The notes: generated by a model not told the origin, from the sequence alone. A stretch of 64,000 bases of DNA from Pantoea sp. AS-PWVM4 (GCF_000468095.1 NZ_ASZC01000002.1:248001-312000), one strand, 5' to 3'. Shown: positions 44,331-54,697, counted from the stretch's first letter. Numbers and translations are program-made.

Positions 44331-45050
44331 ATGATGAGCCTGTTGAGTTTTGGTGCTGACGGCTGGGGCCGTCTGATCCTGAGCGCTGCCCTAACCACCT
44401 TGCTGCTGTCGCTGGCGGCGTTGCTGATTGGCGCGCTGGTGGGATCCGGCATCGCAGCGGCGAAACTCTCCACGCAACGCTGGCTGCGCTGGCTGGGCGA
44501 AGCCTATTCCACGGTGTTTCGTGGTATCCCGGAATTGTTGGTGATCTACCTGTTCTACTTCGGTGGTTCCGGATTGATCACCCTGATCGGTCAGATGTTC
44601 GGTGCGGATGGTTTTATCGAAGCGCCGCCGTTTCTGATTGGTGCTCTGGCGATCGGGCTTATCTCGGGTTCTTATCAGGGTGAAGTCTACCGGGCAGCGC
44701 GGCTGGCGCTGGCGAAAGGTGAGATTGAAGCTGCCGTCGCCATCGGTATGCCGCGATGGCGCATCGCCCAGCGCATTTTGCTGCCCCAAGTGGTGCGCTA
44801 TGCGTTGCCCGGCATGTCAAATGTCTGGCAGATGAGCCTGAAAGATTCGGCGCTGGTGTCGGTAACCGGCATTGTTGAATTGATGCGCGCCAGCCAGATC
44901 GCCGCCGGTTCTACCCGTGATTACTTCACCTTTTATTTAGTGGGCGGTGCCTGTTATCTGGTGCTGACCCTGCTTTCCAACCATGCGTTTCGCCGGGCGG
45001 AATTACGCCTTGGCCGCGCCTGGCAAAGTCGCACTGCGGCGCAGCATTAA
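44331..45050 (+). CDS. ABC transporter permease (HisQ-like)
   Basis: 239-residue inner-membrane permease. Typical blocks: YSTVFRGIPELLVIYLFYFGGSG and the EAA loop IEAAVAIGMPRWRIAQRILLPQVVRYALPG. The ATG at 44331 follows GAGG; a GTG directly after the upstream stop (44319) is less likely. It would pair with the following permease as HisQ does with HisM. Confidence 0.9.
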   Translation: MMSLLSFGADGWGRLILSAALTTLLLSLAALLIGALVGSGIAAAKLSTQRWLRWLGEAYSTVFRGIPELLVIYLFYFGGSGLITLIGQMFGADGFIEAPPFLIGALAIGLISGSYQGEVYRAARLALAKGEIEAAVAIGMPRWRIAQRILLPQVVRYALPGMSNVWQMSLKDSALVSVTGIVELMRASQIAAGSTRDYFTFYLVGGACYLVLTLLSNHAFRRAELRLGRAWQSRTAAQH

Positions 45051-45061
45051 GGAGCAGCAGT

Positions 45062-45790
45062 ATGATCGACTTTGCCTTTCTGAGTGACACCTTTCTGAAA
45101 CTGAGCGCCGCGCTGCCGGTCACGCTCGGCCTGTTTATCAGCGCCTTTCTGTGTGGTGGGGTGCTGGCGTTGGGCATTCTGACGCTGCGCATGAGCCGCT
45201 GGCGGGTGCTGAGTGGCTTTGCGCGCGGCTATATTCTGGTGTTTCGTGGCTCACCGCTGTTGATTCAACTGTTTTTGATTTACTACGGTCTTGGTCAGTT
45301 CGGTGTGATCCGTCACAGCTTTGTCTGGCCGTTTCTGCGCGAACCCTTTACCTGTGCCGTGCTGGCGTTGTCGCTGTGTACCGCCGCCTATACTGCCGAG
45401 ATCCTGCGTGGCGCGCTGTTGGCGGTGCCACCAGGTCAGGTAGAGGCGGGGCTGGCGTGCGGCATGTCGCGTGGCCTGCTGCTGCGGCGCATTATCGCGC
45501 CGATTATGTTGCGTTACGCGCTACCGGCTTACTCCACCGAGGCGATTTTGCTGGTGAAATCCACCGCCCTTGCCAGTCTGGTCACCGTCTGGGACGTGAC
45601 CGGTGTGGCACAGCAGATCATTCAGCGTACCTACCGCACCATGGAGGTGTTCCTGTGTGCGGCGGCTATCTATTTGATTCTTAATTTTATTATCGTCCAG
45701 CTTTACGCGCTGCTTGAGCGCCGTCTGACCCCGGCGCATCGCGTTGAAAAAAAGCCGTTGCCCGCCGTTAAACCGATTGCCGGAGAGTGA
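45062..45790 (+). CDS. ABC transporter permease (HisM-like)
   Basis: 242-residue inner-membrane permease with the pattern [22 protein letters not shown] and the loop [35 protein letters not shown] lies before the ATG, 11 bases after the first permease. A hydrophilic tail of about 25 residues ([15 protein letters not shown]) ends the protein. Confidence 0.9.
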   Translation: MIDFAFLSDTFLKLSAALPVTLGLFISAFLCGGVLALGILTLRMSRWRVLSGFARGYILVFRGSPLLIQLFLIYYGLGQFGVIRHSFVWPFLREPFTCAVLALSLCTAAYTAEILRGALLAVPPGQVEAGLACGMSRGLLLRRIIAPIMLRYALPAYSTEAILLVKSTALASLVTVWDVTGVAQQIIQRTYRTMEVFLCAAAIYLILNFIIVQLYALLERRLTPAHRVEKKPLPAVKPIAGE

Positions 45791-45791
45791 T

Positions 45792-46586
45792 ATGCACCAT
45801 TTACCCCCGATTACCCTGTCGGCCACCGACATCCATAAATCCTTCGGCGCGATGGAAGTGCTGAAAGGCATTAATTTACAGGCGCGCAAAGGCGATGTGA
45901 TCTCCATTCTCGGTGCCAGCGGATCGGGCAAAAGCACCTTGTTGCGCTGCATCAACTTGCTGGAGACGCCGGATGCCGGTGTGGTCAGCGTGGGTGGCGA
46001 AACCATTGAGATGAAGCGCCACGCCCGTGGTCATCAGTTGGCGGCCAATCCGAAACAAATTGAGCGTCTGCGTTCACGGCTCGGCATGGTGTTCCAGAGC
46101 TTCAATCTCTGGTCACACATGACGGTGCTGCAAAACGTGATTGAAGGGCCGCATTACGTGCTGAAGCGCGACAAAAAAAGCTGCATCGCCCAGGCCGAGC
46201 AACTGCTGGATCGCGTTGGTCTGCTCAATCGCAAAGATTTTTATCCGGCGCAGTTATCGGGTGGTCAGCAGCAACGCGTGGCGATTGCCCGCGCGCTGGC
46301 GATGGACCCGGAAGTGATGTTGTTTGATGAACCCACCTCGGCGCTGGACCCGGAACTGGTCGGCGAAGTGCTGAAGGTGATGCGTAGCCTGGCGGAAGAG
46401 GGGCGCACCATGCTGGTGGTCACGCATGAGATGGGCTTTGCGCGCAACGTATCGAACCGCGTGGTGTTTATGCATCAGGGCACCATCGATTGTGAAGGCG
46501 CGCCGGAAGCGCTGTTCGGTGATCAGGGTTCGCAGCGGTTTAAACAATTTATTTCCAGCCATCAACGTACGGAGCAACCGGCATGA
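45792..46586 (+). CDS. ABC transporter ATPase (HisP-like)
   Basis: 264-residue ATPase. Walker [10 protein letters not shown], signature [14 protein letters not shown], Walker [15 protein letters not shown] and switch His VTHEMGFA are intact. The insertion [24 protein letters not shown] after Walker A is typical of HisP for basic amino acids. GGAG before the ATG; overlaps the second hutH-like gene by four bases (ATGA), so transporter and lyase homologue are co-translated. Confidence 0.9.
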   Translation: MHHLPPITLSATDIHKSFGAMEVLKGINLQARKGDVISILGASGSGKSTLLRCINLLETPDAGVVSVGGETIEMKRHARGHQLAANPKQIERLRSRLGMVFQSFNLWSHMTVLQNVIEGPHYVLKRDKKSCIAQAEQLLDRVGLLNRKDFYPAQLSGGQQQRVAIARALAMDPEVMLFDEPTSALDPELVGEVLKVMRSLAEEGRTMLVVTHEMGFARNVSNRVVFMHQGTIDCEGAPEALFGDQGSQRFKQFISSHQRTEQPA

Positions 46587-48073
46587 GTGGCACGGTAACC
46601 TGGGGCGACAGCCCGTTAAGCTGGCAGGATGTGGTCGCAGTGGCGCGTCACGGCGCGGAATTAACCCTGAGCACCAGCGCCTGGCAGCGCATTGCCGACG
46701 GGCGTGCCATCGTGGACGAGATTGTCGCCAGCGGCCATATCGCCTATGGCATCAACACCGGGTTGGGGGCGTTGTGCAACATCACTTTGCCGGAAGAACA
46801 ACTGGGGCAGCTGTCGCGCAATACGCTGCTGAGTCACGCCTGTGGTGTCGGGCCGCTGCTGCCTGCGGATGACGTGCGGGCGATTATGTGTGCCGCTATC
46901 GCGAACTACAGCCACGGTAAATCCGGTGTCTCGGTGGCGCTGGTGCAGCAACTGCTGGCGTTACTGAATCAACATATTATCCCGCAGGTGCCGTCACAGG
47001 GGTCGGTCGGTTATCTCACGCATATGGCGCATATCGGTCTGGCGCTGATTGGTGTGGGGGAGGTGACGTATCAGCAACAAGTCATGCCTGCCGAACAGGC
47101 GTTGGCGCTGGCCGGTTTAACCCCGTTCCGTCCGGGGGCGAAAGAGGGGTTGAGTCTGGTTAACGGCACGCCCTGTATGACCGGCATGGCGTGTCTGGCG
47201 CTGGACGATGCGGCACGCCTGCTGGACTGCGCGGATGTCACCGGGGCAATGAGTTTTGAAGCGCTGCGTGGGCAACTGGCGGCTTTCGACGAGGAAATCA
47301 TCGCGCTGAAGGCCAGTCCGGGCATGCAACTGAGCGCCGAGCGGCTACGTCAGTTACTGAGCGACAGCCCCTTGCTGGCGGCCAGTGTCGGGGTACGCAC
47401 CCAGGATGCGCTCAGTCTGCGATCCATGCCGCAGGTCCACGGAGCGAGCCGCGATCAGTTTGATCATGCTGCCCGCCAGGTCAATATTGAACTGAACGCC
47501 TGCACTGACAACCCGCTGGTGCTTGGCACGCCGGAGAACTGGCGCGTGGTGTCGCAGGCCAATCCACACGGTGAATCCGTGGCGATGGCCTGTGATTTGC
47601 TGGCAATTGCCCTGGCGGAGCTGGGTAGCATTGCGGAGCGTCGGCTTGACCGTCTGGTGAATCCGCTGGTGAGCGGGTTACCGGCGTTCCTGGTGGCGCA
47701 ACCGGGGGTGAATTCCGGCATGATGATCGCGCAATATGTTGCGGCTGCGCTGTGCGCGGAGAACCGTCAACTGGCGCAACCGGCGGTGCTGGATAACTTT
47801 GTGACTTCCGGTTTGCAGGAGGATCACCTGAGTCTTGGCACCGGCGCGGCGCTAAAGCTGCTGAAACTGGTGGGGAATGTCTGGCAGATCCTCGCTATCG
47901 AATATCTGCTGGCGGCGCAGGCACTGGATTTCCACGGTGAAGACCAGCTGGCAAGCGGCACGGCGCAGGCGTTGCGTCGCCTGCGTGCGGTGGTTGCCAA
48001 CTGGCAGGAGGATCGCTGGTTGGCACCGGAAATGGCGCGTGCTGTGCAGGTCCTCAAAACCCACCAGGGTTAA
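46583..48073 (+). CDS. HutH-like ammonia-lyase family protein lacking the MIO triad
   Basis: 496-residue homologue of histidine ammonia-lyase. The fold motifs are well kept: AYGINTGLG (Tyr55), [17 protein letters not shown] (Arg), NACTDNPLV and LQEDHLS (Glu). Where true HutH has [14 protein letters not shown], this protein reads [11 protein letters not shown] (140-150). The Ala-Ser-Gly that forms the MIO electrophile is deleted in frame and Asp-Leu-Ala-Pro is changed. It therefore cannot work by the normal MIO route. It is the last gene of a HutC-controlled transporter operon, in a genome that also has intact HutH. A new chemistry, a binding/regulatory role, or another ligand are all possible. 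Confidence 0.88.
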   Translation: MSGTVTWGDSPLSWQDVVAVARHGAELTLSTSAWQRIADGRAIVDEIVASGHIAYGINTGLGALCNITLPEEQLGQLSRNTLLSHACGVGPLLPADDVRAIMCAAIANYSHGKSGVSVALVQQLLALLNQHIIPQVPSQGSVGYLTHMAHIGLALIGVGEVTYQQQVMPAEQALALAGLTPFRPGAKEGLSLVNGTPCMTGMACLALDDAARLLDCADVTGAMSFEALRGQLAAFDEEIIALKASPGMQLSAERLRQLLSDSPLLAASVGVRTQDALSLRSMPQVHGASRDQFDHAARQVNIELNACTDNPLVLGTPENWRVVSQANPHGESVAMACDLLAIALAELGSIAERRLDRLVNPLVSGLPAFLVAQPGVNSGMMIAQYVAAALCAENRQLAQPAVLDNFVTSGLQEDHLSLGTGAALKLLKLVGNVWQILAIEYLLAAQALDFHGEDQLASGTAQALRRLRAVVANWQEDRWLAPEMARAVQVLKTHQG

Positions 48074-48702
48074 GCGCGGCGGGCGTCCGGTCGCACCAGA
48101 TCAAAGCGCAACGCTTCACTGATGCCGTAGTAGGCCGAGGGGCCACCGGCACGCAGGATGGGTTGCGCTTTCGCCGTTTGATAGATGCCGTTTTCCAGCA
48201 GTTGTTCATCAATATGAATCGCCACCACTTCACCCAGTACCAGCCAACTGTCCAGCTCCGCACCCTGCACATCCTGTAAACGGATGCACTGCGTCAGCCG
48301 ACACTCAAAGTTAACCGGGCTTTCCGCCACCATGCTGACGTTGACATGCGAAGCGGGGGTTGGCGTTAAGCCAGCCAGCGCAAACTCATCCTGCTCAGGG
48401 GGAATTGATGCGGAGCTTTCGTTCATCGCTTCGGCCAGTGGACGCGTTGCCAGGTTCCAGACAAATTCGTTGCTCTCGCTGATATTACGCACGCTGTCTT
48501 TCCAGCCGCTGCTGGCAAAACCAATGATGGGCGGATGGTAGTTGAAGCAGTTAAAAAAACTGTAAGGGGCAAGGTTGCGCACTCCGTTGGCACTTTGCGA
48601 ACTGATCCAACCAATGGGACGTGGGCCGATGATGGCGTTGAGGGGATCGTGCGGTAAGCCGTGACCGGCACGGGGTTGGTAGGTATAGCGCTGACGCGTC
48701 AT
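48070..48702 (-). CDS. Flavin reductase-like split-barrel protein
   Basis: 210-residue FMN-binding split-barrel protein. Typical pattern: LNAIIGPRPIGWISSQSANGVRNLAPYSFFNCFNYHPPIIGFAS, giving flavin phosphate contacts, and SWLVLGEVVAIHIDEQLLENG near the end. It may be a flavin reductase or a small-molecule oxidoreductase. ATG 48702 follows AGGAG; the frame to 48780 is unsupported. Convergent with the HutH-like gene, whose stop overlaps by four bases, and divergent from rlmF. Confidence 0.82.
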   Translation of the reverse strand: MTRQRYTYQPRAGHGLPHDPLNAIIGPRPIGWISSQSANGVRNLAPYSFFNCFNYHPPIIGFASSGWKDSVRNISESNEFVWNLATRPLAEAMNESSASIPPEQDEFALAGLTPTPASHVNVSMVAESPVNFECRLTQCIRLQDVQGAELDSWLVLGEVVAIHIDEQLLENGIYQTAKAQPILRAGGPSAYYGISEALRFDLVRPDARRA

Positions 48703-48735
48703 AACATCTCCTGGCGTGGCTGAAATAGGGCAAAA

Positions 48736-48759
48736 CGCGCAATAAATTGCGCCGCTACG
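48736..48759. repeat. Dispersed repeat copy with compensated stem
   Basis: GCGCAATAAATTGCGCCGCTACG: compared with the usual GCGCGATAAATCGCGC, one G-to-A and the partner C-to-T change keep the stem paired. It lies between the divergent split-barrel and rlmF genes. Confidence 0.85.
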
Positions 48760-48847
48760 GAATTTAACAGCGTAACGCAAATGGGCAGAGATTTTCTTTT
48801 TTTCCCAACACGGAGTATCTTACGCCGCGTTATCGATCGGAGAACCT

Positions 48848-49774
48848 ATGAACAAACCAGCCGCCACTTCGCCCTTCCATCCGCGCAATCGCCATCAGGG
48901 CCGTTATGATTTTGCTGCGTTAACGGCGGCGCATCCGCCACTGGCAGACAAGGTGCGCCCGAACGGCTACGGCGAGCTGTCGGTGGATTTTGCCGATCCG
49001 CAAGCGGTGATGTTACTTAATCAGGCGCTGCTGAAGCTGTTTTATAACCTTAACTGGCAGTTGGCGGAAGGCTATCTGACACCGCCGGTACCGGGCCGGG
49101 CAGATTATATTCATGCGCTGGCCGATTTGCTGGCGACTGATAACGGCGGGGTGATCCCGCGCGATGTGGACGTGATGGATATTGGTTGCGGTGCCAACTG
49201 CATCTATCCGTTGATTGGTCATGCCGAGTACGGCTGGCGCTTTACCGGCACCGATATCACGGCAGAAGCGATCACCGCCGCCAACCAGATTGTTGCCAGC
49301 AATCCGGGGTTACAGCGTGGCATTCGCCTGCGCCGTCAGAAGCAACCCGAGGCGATTTTCGCCGGGGTGGTGCACAAAAATGAACGCTATCAGGCGGTCC
49401 TGTGTAATCCGCCGTTCCATGCTTCGGCAGAAGACGCTGCGGCGGGCAGCCAGCGTAAAGTGCGTAACCTTGGCTTGAAGAAAAGCACGCCGCTCAACTT
49501 TGGTGGTCAGCATAACGAGTTGTGGTGCGACGGCGGCGAGCGCAAGTTTGTCGGTCAGATGATTGCCGAAAGCGTTGCTTTTGCTGACCGTATTGTGTGG
49601 TTCACTTCGCTGGTGTCACGCAAGGAGAATTTGCCCGCGCTGCGCGACCAACTGCGCGATCTTGATGTGTACGAGGTACGCATTATCGAGATGGCGCAGG
49701 GACAGAAGCAGAGCCGGTTTATCGCCTGGACCTTCCTGCCGCCAGCCTCGCGCGCTCAGCGACTGAAGCGCTAA
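48848..49774 (+). CDS. rlmF: 23S rRNA m6A1618 methyltransferase RlmF
   Basis: 308-residue SAM-dependent methyltransferase that methylates A1618 of 23S rRNA. The SAM loop [16 protein letters not shown] (about 113-128) and the catalytic NPPF motif ([11 protein letters not shown], about 190) are clear. The N-terminus [15 protein letters not shown] is the family signature. GGAG precedes the ATG. Convergent with ybiO, two bases away. Confidence 0.96.
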   Translation: MNKPAATSPFHPRNRHQGRYDFAALTAAHPPLADKVRPNGYGELSVDFADPQAVMLLNQALLKLFYNLNWQLAEGYLTPPVPGRADYIHALADLLATDNGGVIPRDVDVMDIGCGANCIYPLIGHAEYGWRFTGTDITAEAITAANQIVASNPGLQRGIRLRRQKQPEAIFAGVVHKNERYQAVLCNPPFHASAEDAAAGSQRKVRNLGLKKSTPLNFGGQHNELWCDGGERKFVGQMIAESVAFADRIVWFTSLVSRKENLPALRDQLRDLDVYEVRIIEMAQGQKQSRFIAWTFLPPASRAQRLKR

Positions 49775-49776
49775 AT

Positions 49777-52044
49777 TCACGCGCCCGGCGGCAACGCCTG
49801 AAAACTGGCGGCGGATGCGACATCGCTGCCGGTTTGCATCACCTCCACCGTCTGATGCGGCGCTTTGATGCCCGCAGCATCGAAGTGTTTTTTCACCTTA
49901 TCATCCAGCGCAAACCGCACCGACCACTGCTTCAGCGGTTGGGTGGTGAAGGAGACACGCACGGTGAAGGATTGGTTGGTCAGCCCGACCAGTCCGGCAA
50001 AGCTGGGTTCCCCAATCACCATGCCGCGAATCTCCGGATTTTCCAGCAATTCTTGCACCGCCGCTTGCAAGGTGGCATTCACTTTCTCCGTGTCTTCGCT
50101 GCGGTCAACATCATAGTTGGCGACGAACGAGCCGATGCCGCGCACAAAGTTGGCGAAGGTGGTGATCGAGGACCAGGGAATAATATTTAACGCACCGGTA
50201 TCCTGGCGTACTCCGACGGAGCGAATCGACATCCTTTCCACCGTGCCGGTGATGGTGCCGATAGTCACCAGGTCGCCGGTATTCATCCCGTTCTCAAACT
50301 GGATAAACACGCCGGTGATGATGTCTTTCACCAGCGTTTGCGAACCAAAGGATACCGCCAGCCCCAGCGCGCCTGCGCCCGCCAGCAATGGGGCGATATT
50401 CACCCCAACTTCAGACAACAAAATCATAATGGTGATGGTGCTGATCACCACTGCCAGCGCGTTGCGGAATAGCGTCAGCAGCGTGCGGGTACGGGCGCTT
50501 GGCATTGGACGACCGTGGGAATCCGATGCCAGACGGCTCTCAATCAGGCTCGCCAGCAGCGTCCAGCCAATCGCCGACAGCAACACAATCATCACGATGC
50601 GGATCAGCACGTCGACCATCTTCTGTCCGGTGCCAAAGGTCAGCCAGTGCCAGAGGTCAAACAGGTTCCACGCATTCAGCAACAACAACAGGGTCGCCAG
50701 CACGGTGATCACCCGCGCCAGTTTGAGCAGCGCTTTTACCCAGTCGTTGACGCGCTTTTGTAACTCCGGGTAGTTACGGCGCAACTCAGGGGAGAGCGTG
50801 AGCGTTTTACCAATCCAGCGCGTTAACATGCCGGAAATCAGCGCGGCGATACCAATAATCGCCAGGCTGCGCACCGTGGCTGACATCATAAACTTCAGGC
50901 TGTCACCGGGATTAAAAATGGAAAGCAGAAACAGGGCGATAAAGTAAGCGCTTGCCAGCCAGTGCCATACCATAGCGTAGGCGCGGATAAACAGCGCAAA
51001 AAAACTCAGGCTGCGATCGGCAAGGCGCGCGAGGGCATCGTGGATGCGACGTTTGTTGCGAAAAATCAGCCACAGCGCCCAGACGGTCATAATGCCCATC
51101 ACCAGGACATTAACCAGTGCCGCGACCTGCATATTCACCTGATTAGACACGACAGGTACCACCACCAGCAAACCGTAGCCGATGATGCCACTTAACCAGC
51201 TCAGACGGGTATTCCAGTAACGAGCGCGATCGTCTGGCAAATGGAAAAAACGTAACGTTGGGTAGTTGGGGCAAAAGATTAAGCGCAGCACCGCCTTGAA
51301 GAACTCAATTAACGCAAAGGCATTGAGAAACAATCCCTGTTGGTAAGCAATGGTGCGGTTATCACCGTGGTAGTTATCGCTGATGATCTGGCCAATAAAC
51401 AGCGTTAACGCCAGCAGCAGCAAATCGATAATAAACGCCAGCGTGATGGTCGCGGGCAGATGCAGCCAGTTGTTGTGCTCGCGGTTTTTGTCACGGCCCC
51501 ATTGTCCCATGCGATGCCAAAACGGTGACATCAGGCGGCGTACCAGCCAGTAAAAGGCAAACACCGCCACTGCCAGCACTACAAAATGCTTCAGGGCATT
51601 AAAGAAGGTTTGCTGGTTGAAAGGTTTGTGCGGGGCATTGGCGATGTTGTTATGCAACTGGGCAAATTGTGACGCCACCTCGCCACCATATTCTCGGGTC
51701 ACGCTGGTGACGCTCTCCAGCACGGTAGGATCTTCATCAGTCGCTTTTGGCGGTTCGAGTACCGGTGCTGCGCTGGTGGAAGGGGTACTGGCGGCCTGGC
51801 GTAACTGATCAATCAACTCCTGACGTGAGTCGTTATTTTCCAGTATGTTAGCCAGTGCAGCATAGGCGGCTTTTTTCTCTTCCAGGGTTGGGGTGCTGTC
51901 ACTGCTGGCGGGGGGAGAGGATTGCTGTGCGGCAACTGCCGCCTGTGGCAGCGTGACCGCCTGTGTGGTCGGGATCAGCAGCAGGCAGATCAGACTGAGG
52001 CTCCAACAGATGGCACGACGCCATTGTGGGCGGGCAAACGACAT
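49777..52044 (-). CDS. ybiO: MscS-family mechanosensitive channel YbiO
   Basis: 755-residue inner-membrane channel that opens on osmotic down-shock; E. coli YbiO is 741 residues. A signal-like N-terminus (to about 32, TTQAVTLPQAA) is followed by a periplasmic helical part, about ten membrane segments and the conserved MscS pore and beta domain near the end (LAGAGALGLAVSFGSQTLVKDIITGVFIQFENGMNTGDLVTIG). AAGGAG before ATG 52044. Adjacent to glnQPH in the standard order. Confidence 0.93.
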   Translation of the reverse strand: MSFARPQWRRAICWSLSLICLLLIPTTQAVTLPQAAVAAQQSSPPASSDSTPTLEEKKAAYAALANILENNDSRQELIDQLRQAASTPSTSAAPVLEPPKATDEDPTVLESVTSVTREYGGEVASQFAQLHNNIANAPHKPFNQQTFFNALKHFVVLAVAVFAFYWLVRRLMSPFWHRMGQWGRDKNREHNNWLHLPATITLAFIIDLLLLALTLFIGQIISDNYHGDNRTIAYQQGLFLNAFALIEFFKAVLRLIFCPNYPTLRFFHLPDDRARYWNTRLSWLSGIIGYGLLVVVPVVSNQVNMQVAALVNVLVMGIMTVWALWLIFRNKRRIHDALARLADRSLSFFALFIRAYAMVWHWLASAYFIALFLLSIFNPGDSLKFMMSATVRSLAIIGIAALISGMLTRWIGKTLTLSPELRRNYPELQKRVNDWVKALLKLARVITVLATLLLLLNAWNLFDLWHWLTFGTGQKMVDVLIRIVMIVLLSAIGWTLLASLIESRLASDSHGRPMPSARTRTLLTLFRNALAVVISTITIMILLSEVGVNIAPLLAGAGALGLAVSFGSQTLVKDIITGVFIQFENGMNTGDLVTIGTITGTVERMSIRSVGVRQDTGALNIIPWSSITTFANFVRGIGSFVANYDVDRSEDTEKVNATLQAAVQELLENPEIRGMVIGEPSFAGLVGLTNQSFTVRVSFTTQPLKQWSVRFALDDKVKKHFDAAGIKAPHQTVEVMQTGSDVASAASFQALPPGA

Positions 52045-52117
52045 GGCTTTCTCCTTCAGCTTCGCACAAGGGGAAAGTATAGACAGTGGGGGAGGGAGAT
52101 GAGTCCGAAAGGGGGAT

Positions 52118-52153
52118 GCCGTAACGGCGCGCGATAAACCGCACCGTTACGGC
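52118..52153. repeat. Hairpin of the dispersed repeat family downstream of glnQ
   Basis: Ten-base outer arms (GCCGTAACGG / CCGTTACGGC) with an imperfect inner stem (GCGCGATAAACCGC). No T run follows, so any role in ending the glnHPQ message is uncertain. It separates glnQ from ybiO. Confidence 0.8.
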
Positions 52154-52164
52154 ACAACAGCGGA

Positions 52165-52887
52165 TTAAGATACGTGCTGCAAAAACTCGCGCAGACGATC
52201 GCTCGGCGGGTTGGTGATCAACGCGTCCGGGTCGCCATCTTCGGCGATGGTGCCTTTATCGATAAAGATCAGGCGCGAGGCGACTTTCTGTGCGAAACCC
52301 ACTTCGTGCGTCACGATGACCATCGTCATGCCTTCTTCGGCCAGGTCCTGCATCACTTTCAGCACTTCATGGCGCAGTTCAGGGTCGAGGGCAGAGGTTG
52401 GCTCATCGAACAACATCATTTTCGGCTTTACCGCCAGTGCGCGCGCAATGGCGACGCGTTGTTGCTGACCACCGGAAAGTTCAGACGGGAAATGGTGCGC
52501 GCGTTCGGCAAGGCCCACTTTACCCAGCAGCTCACGCGCCAGCTTCTGCGCATCTTCTTTCTTCGCACCGCGCACGCGGATCGGACCGAAGGCCACGTTA
52601 TCCAGGGCGCTCATCTGCGGAAACAGATGGAACTGCTGAAACACCATGCCTGCTTCCTGACGGATCAGGCGTTCGTCGACTTTCGGGTCGTTCACCTTCA
52701 TGCCATCGACAATCAGATCGCCGGTGGTGATCTCTTCCAGCTTGTTAATGCAGCGCAGCAGCGTTGATTTACCGGAACCGGATGGGCCGATAATCACCAC
52801 CACTTCACCCTGATTAATTTTCAGGTTGATGTCGTGCAGAACCTGGGTCTGGCCGAAGTTTTTAGAGACGTTTTTAAATTCAATCAC
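52165..52887 (-). CDS. glnQ: Glutamine ABC transporter ATPase GlnQ
   Basis: 240-residue ATPase driving high-affinity glutamine uptake. Walker [10 protein letters not shown], signature [14 protein letters not shown], Walker [15 protein letters not shown] and switch His VTHEVGFA are present. The start is GTG (52887), overlapping the glnP stop by four bases (GTGA). Confidence 0.97.
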   Translation of the reverse strand: MIEFKNVSKNFGQTQVLHDINLKINQGEVVVIIGPSGSGKSTLLRCINKLEEITTGDLIVDGMKVNDPKVDERLIRQEAGMVFQQFHLFPQMSALDNVAFGPIRVRGAKKEDAQKLARELLGKVGLAERAHHFPSELSGGQQQRVAIARALAVKPKMMLFDEPTSALDPELRHEVLKVMQDLAEEGMTMVIVTHEVGFAQKVASRLIFIDKGTIAEDGDPDALITNPPSDRLREFLQHVS

Positions 52888-53543
52888 AGGATTTTCACCC
52901 TTTTCTCAATACGGCGCAGCACAAAGCTCAACACCAGCGTAATAACCAGATAGATGATGGCAACGGCGCTCCAGATCTCCAGCGCGCGGAAGTTACCGGC
53001 GATGATTTCCTGGCCCTGGCGGGTCAGTTCTGCCACACCAATCACGATAAACAGCGAGGTGTCCTTGATGCTGACAATCCACTGGTTACCCAGCGGCGGC
53101 AGCATACGACGCAGCGCCAGCGGCATGATCACGTAACGCAGCGTTTCGCGACGAGACAGACCCAATGCCAGACCGGCTTCACGGAAGCCTTTGTTGATTG
53201 ACAGCACCGCACCGCGCGTGATTTCCGCGATGTAGGCACCCGAGTTGATCATAATGGTCACCACCGCAGCGGTGAACGGATCAATCCGCAGGTCCGGGAA
53301 GGCCATCGGCAGGGCGAAGTAAATAAACATCACCTGCACCACAATTGGCGTGCCGCGAATCAATTCAATGAAAACCAGTGCGATGTTGTTAGCGATCCAG
53401 CCGCCGTAAGCGCGGGCGAAACCGGCCACCAGGCCGATAATCAAACCGCCGACCAGGCCGAGGACCGAAATAATCAGGGTCATTTTGGCGCCTTCCAGCA
53501 AAATCGGCAGGGCAGGCCAAATGACGCTCCAGTCAAACTCCAT
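52884..53543 (-). CDS. glnP: Glutamine ABC transporter permease GlnP
   Basis: 219-residue inner-membrane permease. [23 protein letters not shown] is near identical to E. coli GlnP, and the loop [31 protein letters not shown] contacts GlnQ. Functions as a homodimer. GGAG lies upstream. A hairpin (53576-53598) in the glnH-glnP gap likely lowers its expression relative to glnH. Confidence 0.97.
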   Translation of the reverse strand: MEFDWSVIWPALPILLEGAKMTLIISVLGLVGGLIIGLVAGFARAYGGWIANNIALVFIELIRGTPIVVQVMFIYFALPMAFPDLRIDPFTAAVVTIMINSGAYIAEITRGAVLSINKGFREAGLALGLSRRETLRYVIMPLALRRMLPPLGNQWIVSIKDTSLFIVIGVAELTRQGQEIIAGNFRALEIWSAVAIIYLVITLVLSFVLRRIEKRVKIL

Positions 53544-53575
53544 GGTGGAACTCCAGAATTTGTTGCGATGGAAAA

Positions 53576-53598
53576 AGCAGGGCTGAATCAGCCCTGCT
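53576..53598 (-). terminator. Hairpin in the glnH-glnP gap (probable attenuator)
   Basis: Eleven-base complementary arms (AGCAGGGCTGA / TCAGCCCTGCT) around one base, flanked on the minus strand by CTTTTTCC. Partial termination or 3'-end protection here would give more glnH than glnPQ message, as usual for binding proteins. Confidence 0.7.
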
Positions 53599-53627
53599 GC
53601 AAAGATAAAAATAGAACAAGATGCGAA

Positions 53628-54374
53628 TTATTTAGGCTCGCTGCCGAACCATTTTTTATAGATGGTGTTGTAAGTGCCGTTGTCACGCAGGGTTTTCAGC
53701 GCGCCGTTCACTTTTTCACGCAGGTCGTCGCTGCCTTTCGGGAACGCGATACCGTACTGCTGAGCTGAGATTGACTCACCAACCGCTTTGAAGCGACCTT
53801 TGCCCGCGGTGTGGATGAAGTACAGGATGTTCGGGGTATCGTGCAGCACGGCGTCAGCACGGTTGGTGCCTAACTCCATGTATGCGTTGTCGATGTTCGG
53901 GAACTGACGCAGATCTTTCGATTTGATGTGCGCTTTGGCGTAATCAACAGAACCGGTGCCGCTTTTCACTGCCACCACTTTGCCGTTCAGATCATCGATG
54001 CTTTTGATGTTGTTTTCGTTGCTACGCACCATCACCAGCAGACCGCTTTTGTAGTAGCCGTCAGAGAAATCGATGGCTTTTTTACGTTCATCGGTAATGG
54101 TGATACCTGCCAGCGCCACATCGACGTTGCGGGTTTGCAGTGCCGGGATGATGCCGCTGAAATCCATTGGCTTCAGGGTGTAGTCCAGTTTCAGTTCTTT
54201 AGCGATAGCGGCCCACAGGTCGATATCAAAACCGACATATTGGTCACCCTGCTTAAATTCGAACGGAACGAAAGCGGTGTCAGTGGCGACAACCAGTTTT
54301 TTATCTGCTGCGGTGGATGAAAGAGAGAAGGCCAGCGCCAGGGCTGCCACGGAGACTTTAATCAGTGACTTCAT
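53628..54374 (-). CDS. glnH: Glutamine-binding periplasmic protein GlnH
   Basis: 248-residue periplasmic receptor for L-glutamine, the same length as in E. coli. Signal peptide 1-22 (ending [18 protein letters not shown]). The ligand region [26 protein letters not shown] and [16 protein letters not shown] is conserved. Of two tandem ATGs, 54374 has the better distance to AAGGA and fits the family length. First gene of glnHPQ, with sigma-54 and NtrC-like elements upstream. Confidence 0.97.
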   Translation of the reverse strand: MKSLIKVSVAALALAFSLSSTAADKKLVVATDTAFVPFEFKQGDQYVGFDIDLWAAIAKELKLDYTLKPMDFSGIIPALQTRNVDVALAGITITDERKKAIDFSDGYYKSGLLVMVRSNENNIKSIDDLNGKVVAVKSGTGSVDYAKAHIKSKDLRQFPNIDNAYMELGTNRADAVLHDTPNILYFIHTAGKGRFKAVGESISAQQYGIAFPKGSDDLREKVNGALKTLRDNGTYNTIYKKWFGSEPK

Positions 54375-54427
54375 CATTTTTCCTTATTACCTTCCAGACC
54401 TGCTGGCCTGATTTGCGGCTGATCATA

Positions 54428-54444
54428 TGAAAAAACTATGCCAA
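54428..54444 (-). promoter_or_regulatory. Probable sigma-54 promoter of glnHPQ
   Basis: Minus strand TTGGCATAGTTTTTTCA: the -24 TTGGCAT is good, the -12 TTTC deviates from TTGC. It lies 54 bases before glnH, as for the nitrogen-regulated glnHp2 of E. coli. Confidence 0.6.
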
Positions 54445-54514
54445 CTTTTCATTTGTCGCGAAATCAGCAGGTTGCATAACGTTGCTGACACGATTTTGCT
54501 TACAGAAAACGAAA

Positions 54515-54562
54515 TGCACCATTATGAAGCACCAAAATGGTGCGCGGTGCCTTTGTGGTGCA
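54515..54562. promoter_or_regulatory. NtrC-binding region upstream of glnH
   Basis: A perfect core GCACCAAAATGGTGC (54529-54543) matches the NtrC consensus TGCACCAWWWTGGTGCA. It is flanked by imperfect sites at 54515-54531 and 54547-54562. The centre lies roughly 100 bases upstream of the sigma-54 element. Confidence 0.75.
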
Positions 54563-54654
54563 GGGCACAGTGTGCCCCAGAGCGCAGGGCAGGAAAAGCA
54601 GGGATGAAGAAATTGTTAACGGTGTCAAAAAAAGCACCAGGATGTTACACAGGC

Positions 54655-54680
54655 ATAAAAAAGGCGGGTTAAACCCGCCT
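54655..54680 (-). terminator. Rho-independent terminator of dps
   Basis: Stem AGGCGGGTT / AACCCGCCT (54662-54680) followed on the minus strand by a run of T (54656-54661), 17 bases after the dps stop. Confidence 0.92.
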
Positions 54681-54697
54681 GATTAAGAATTTACTGA

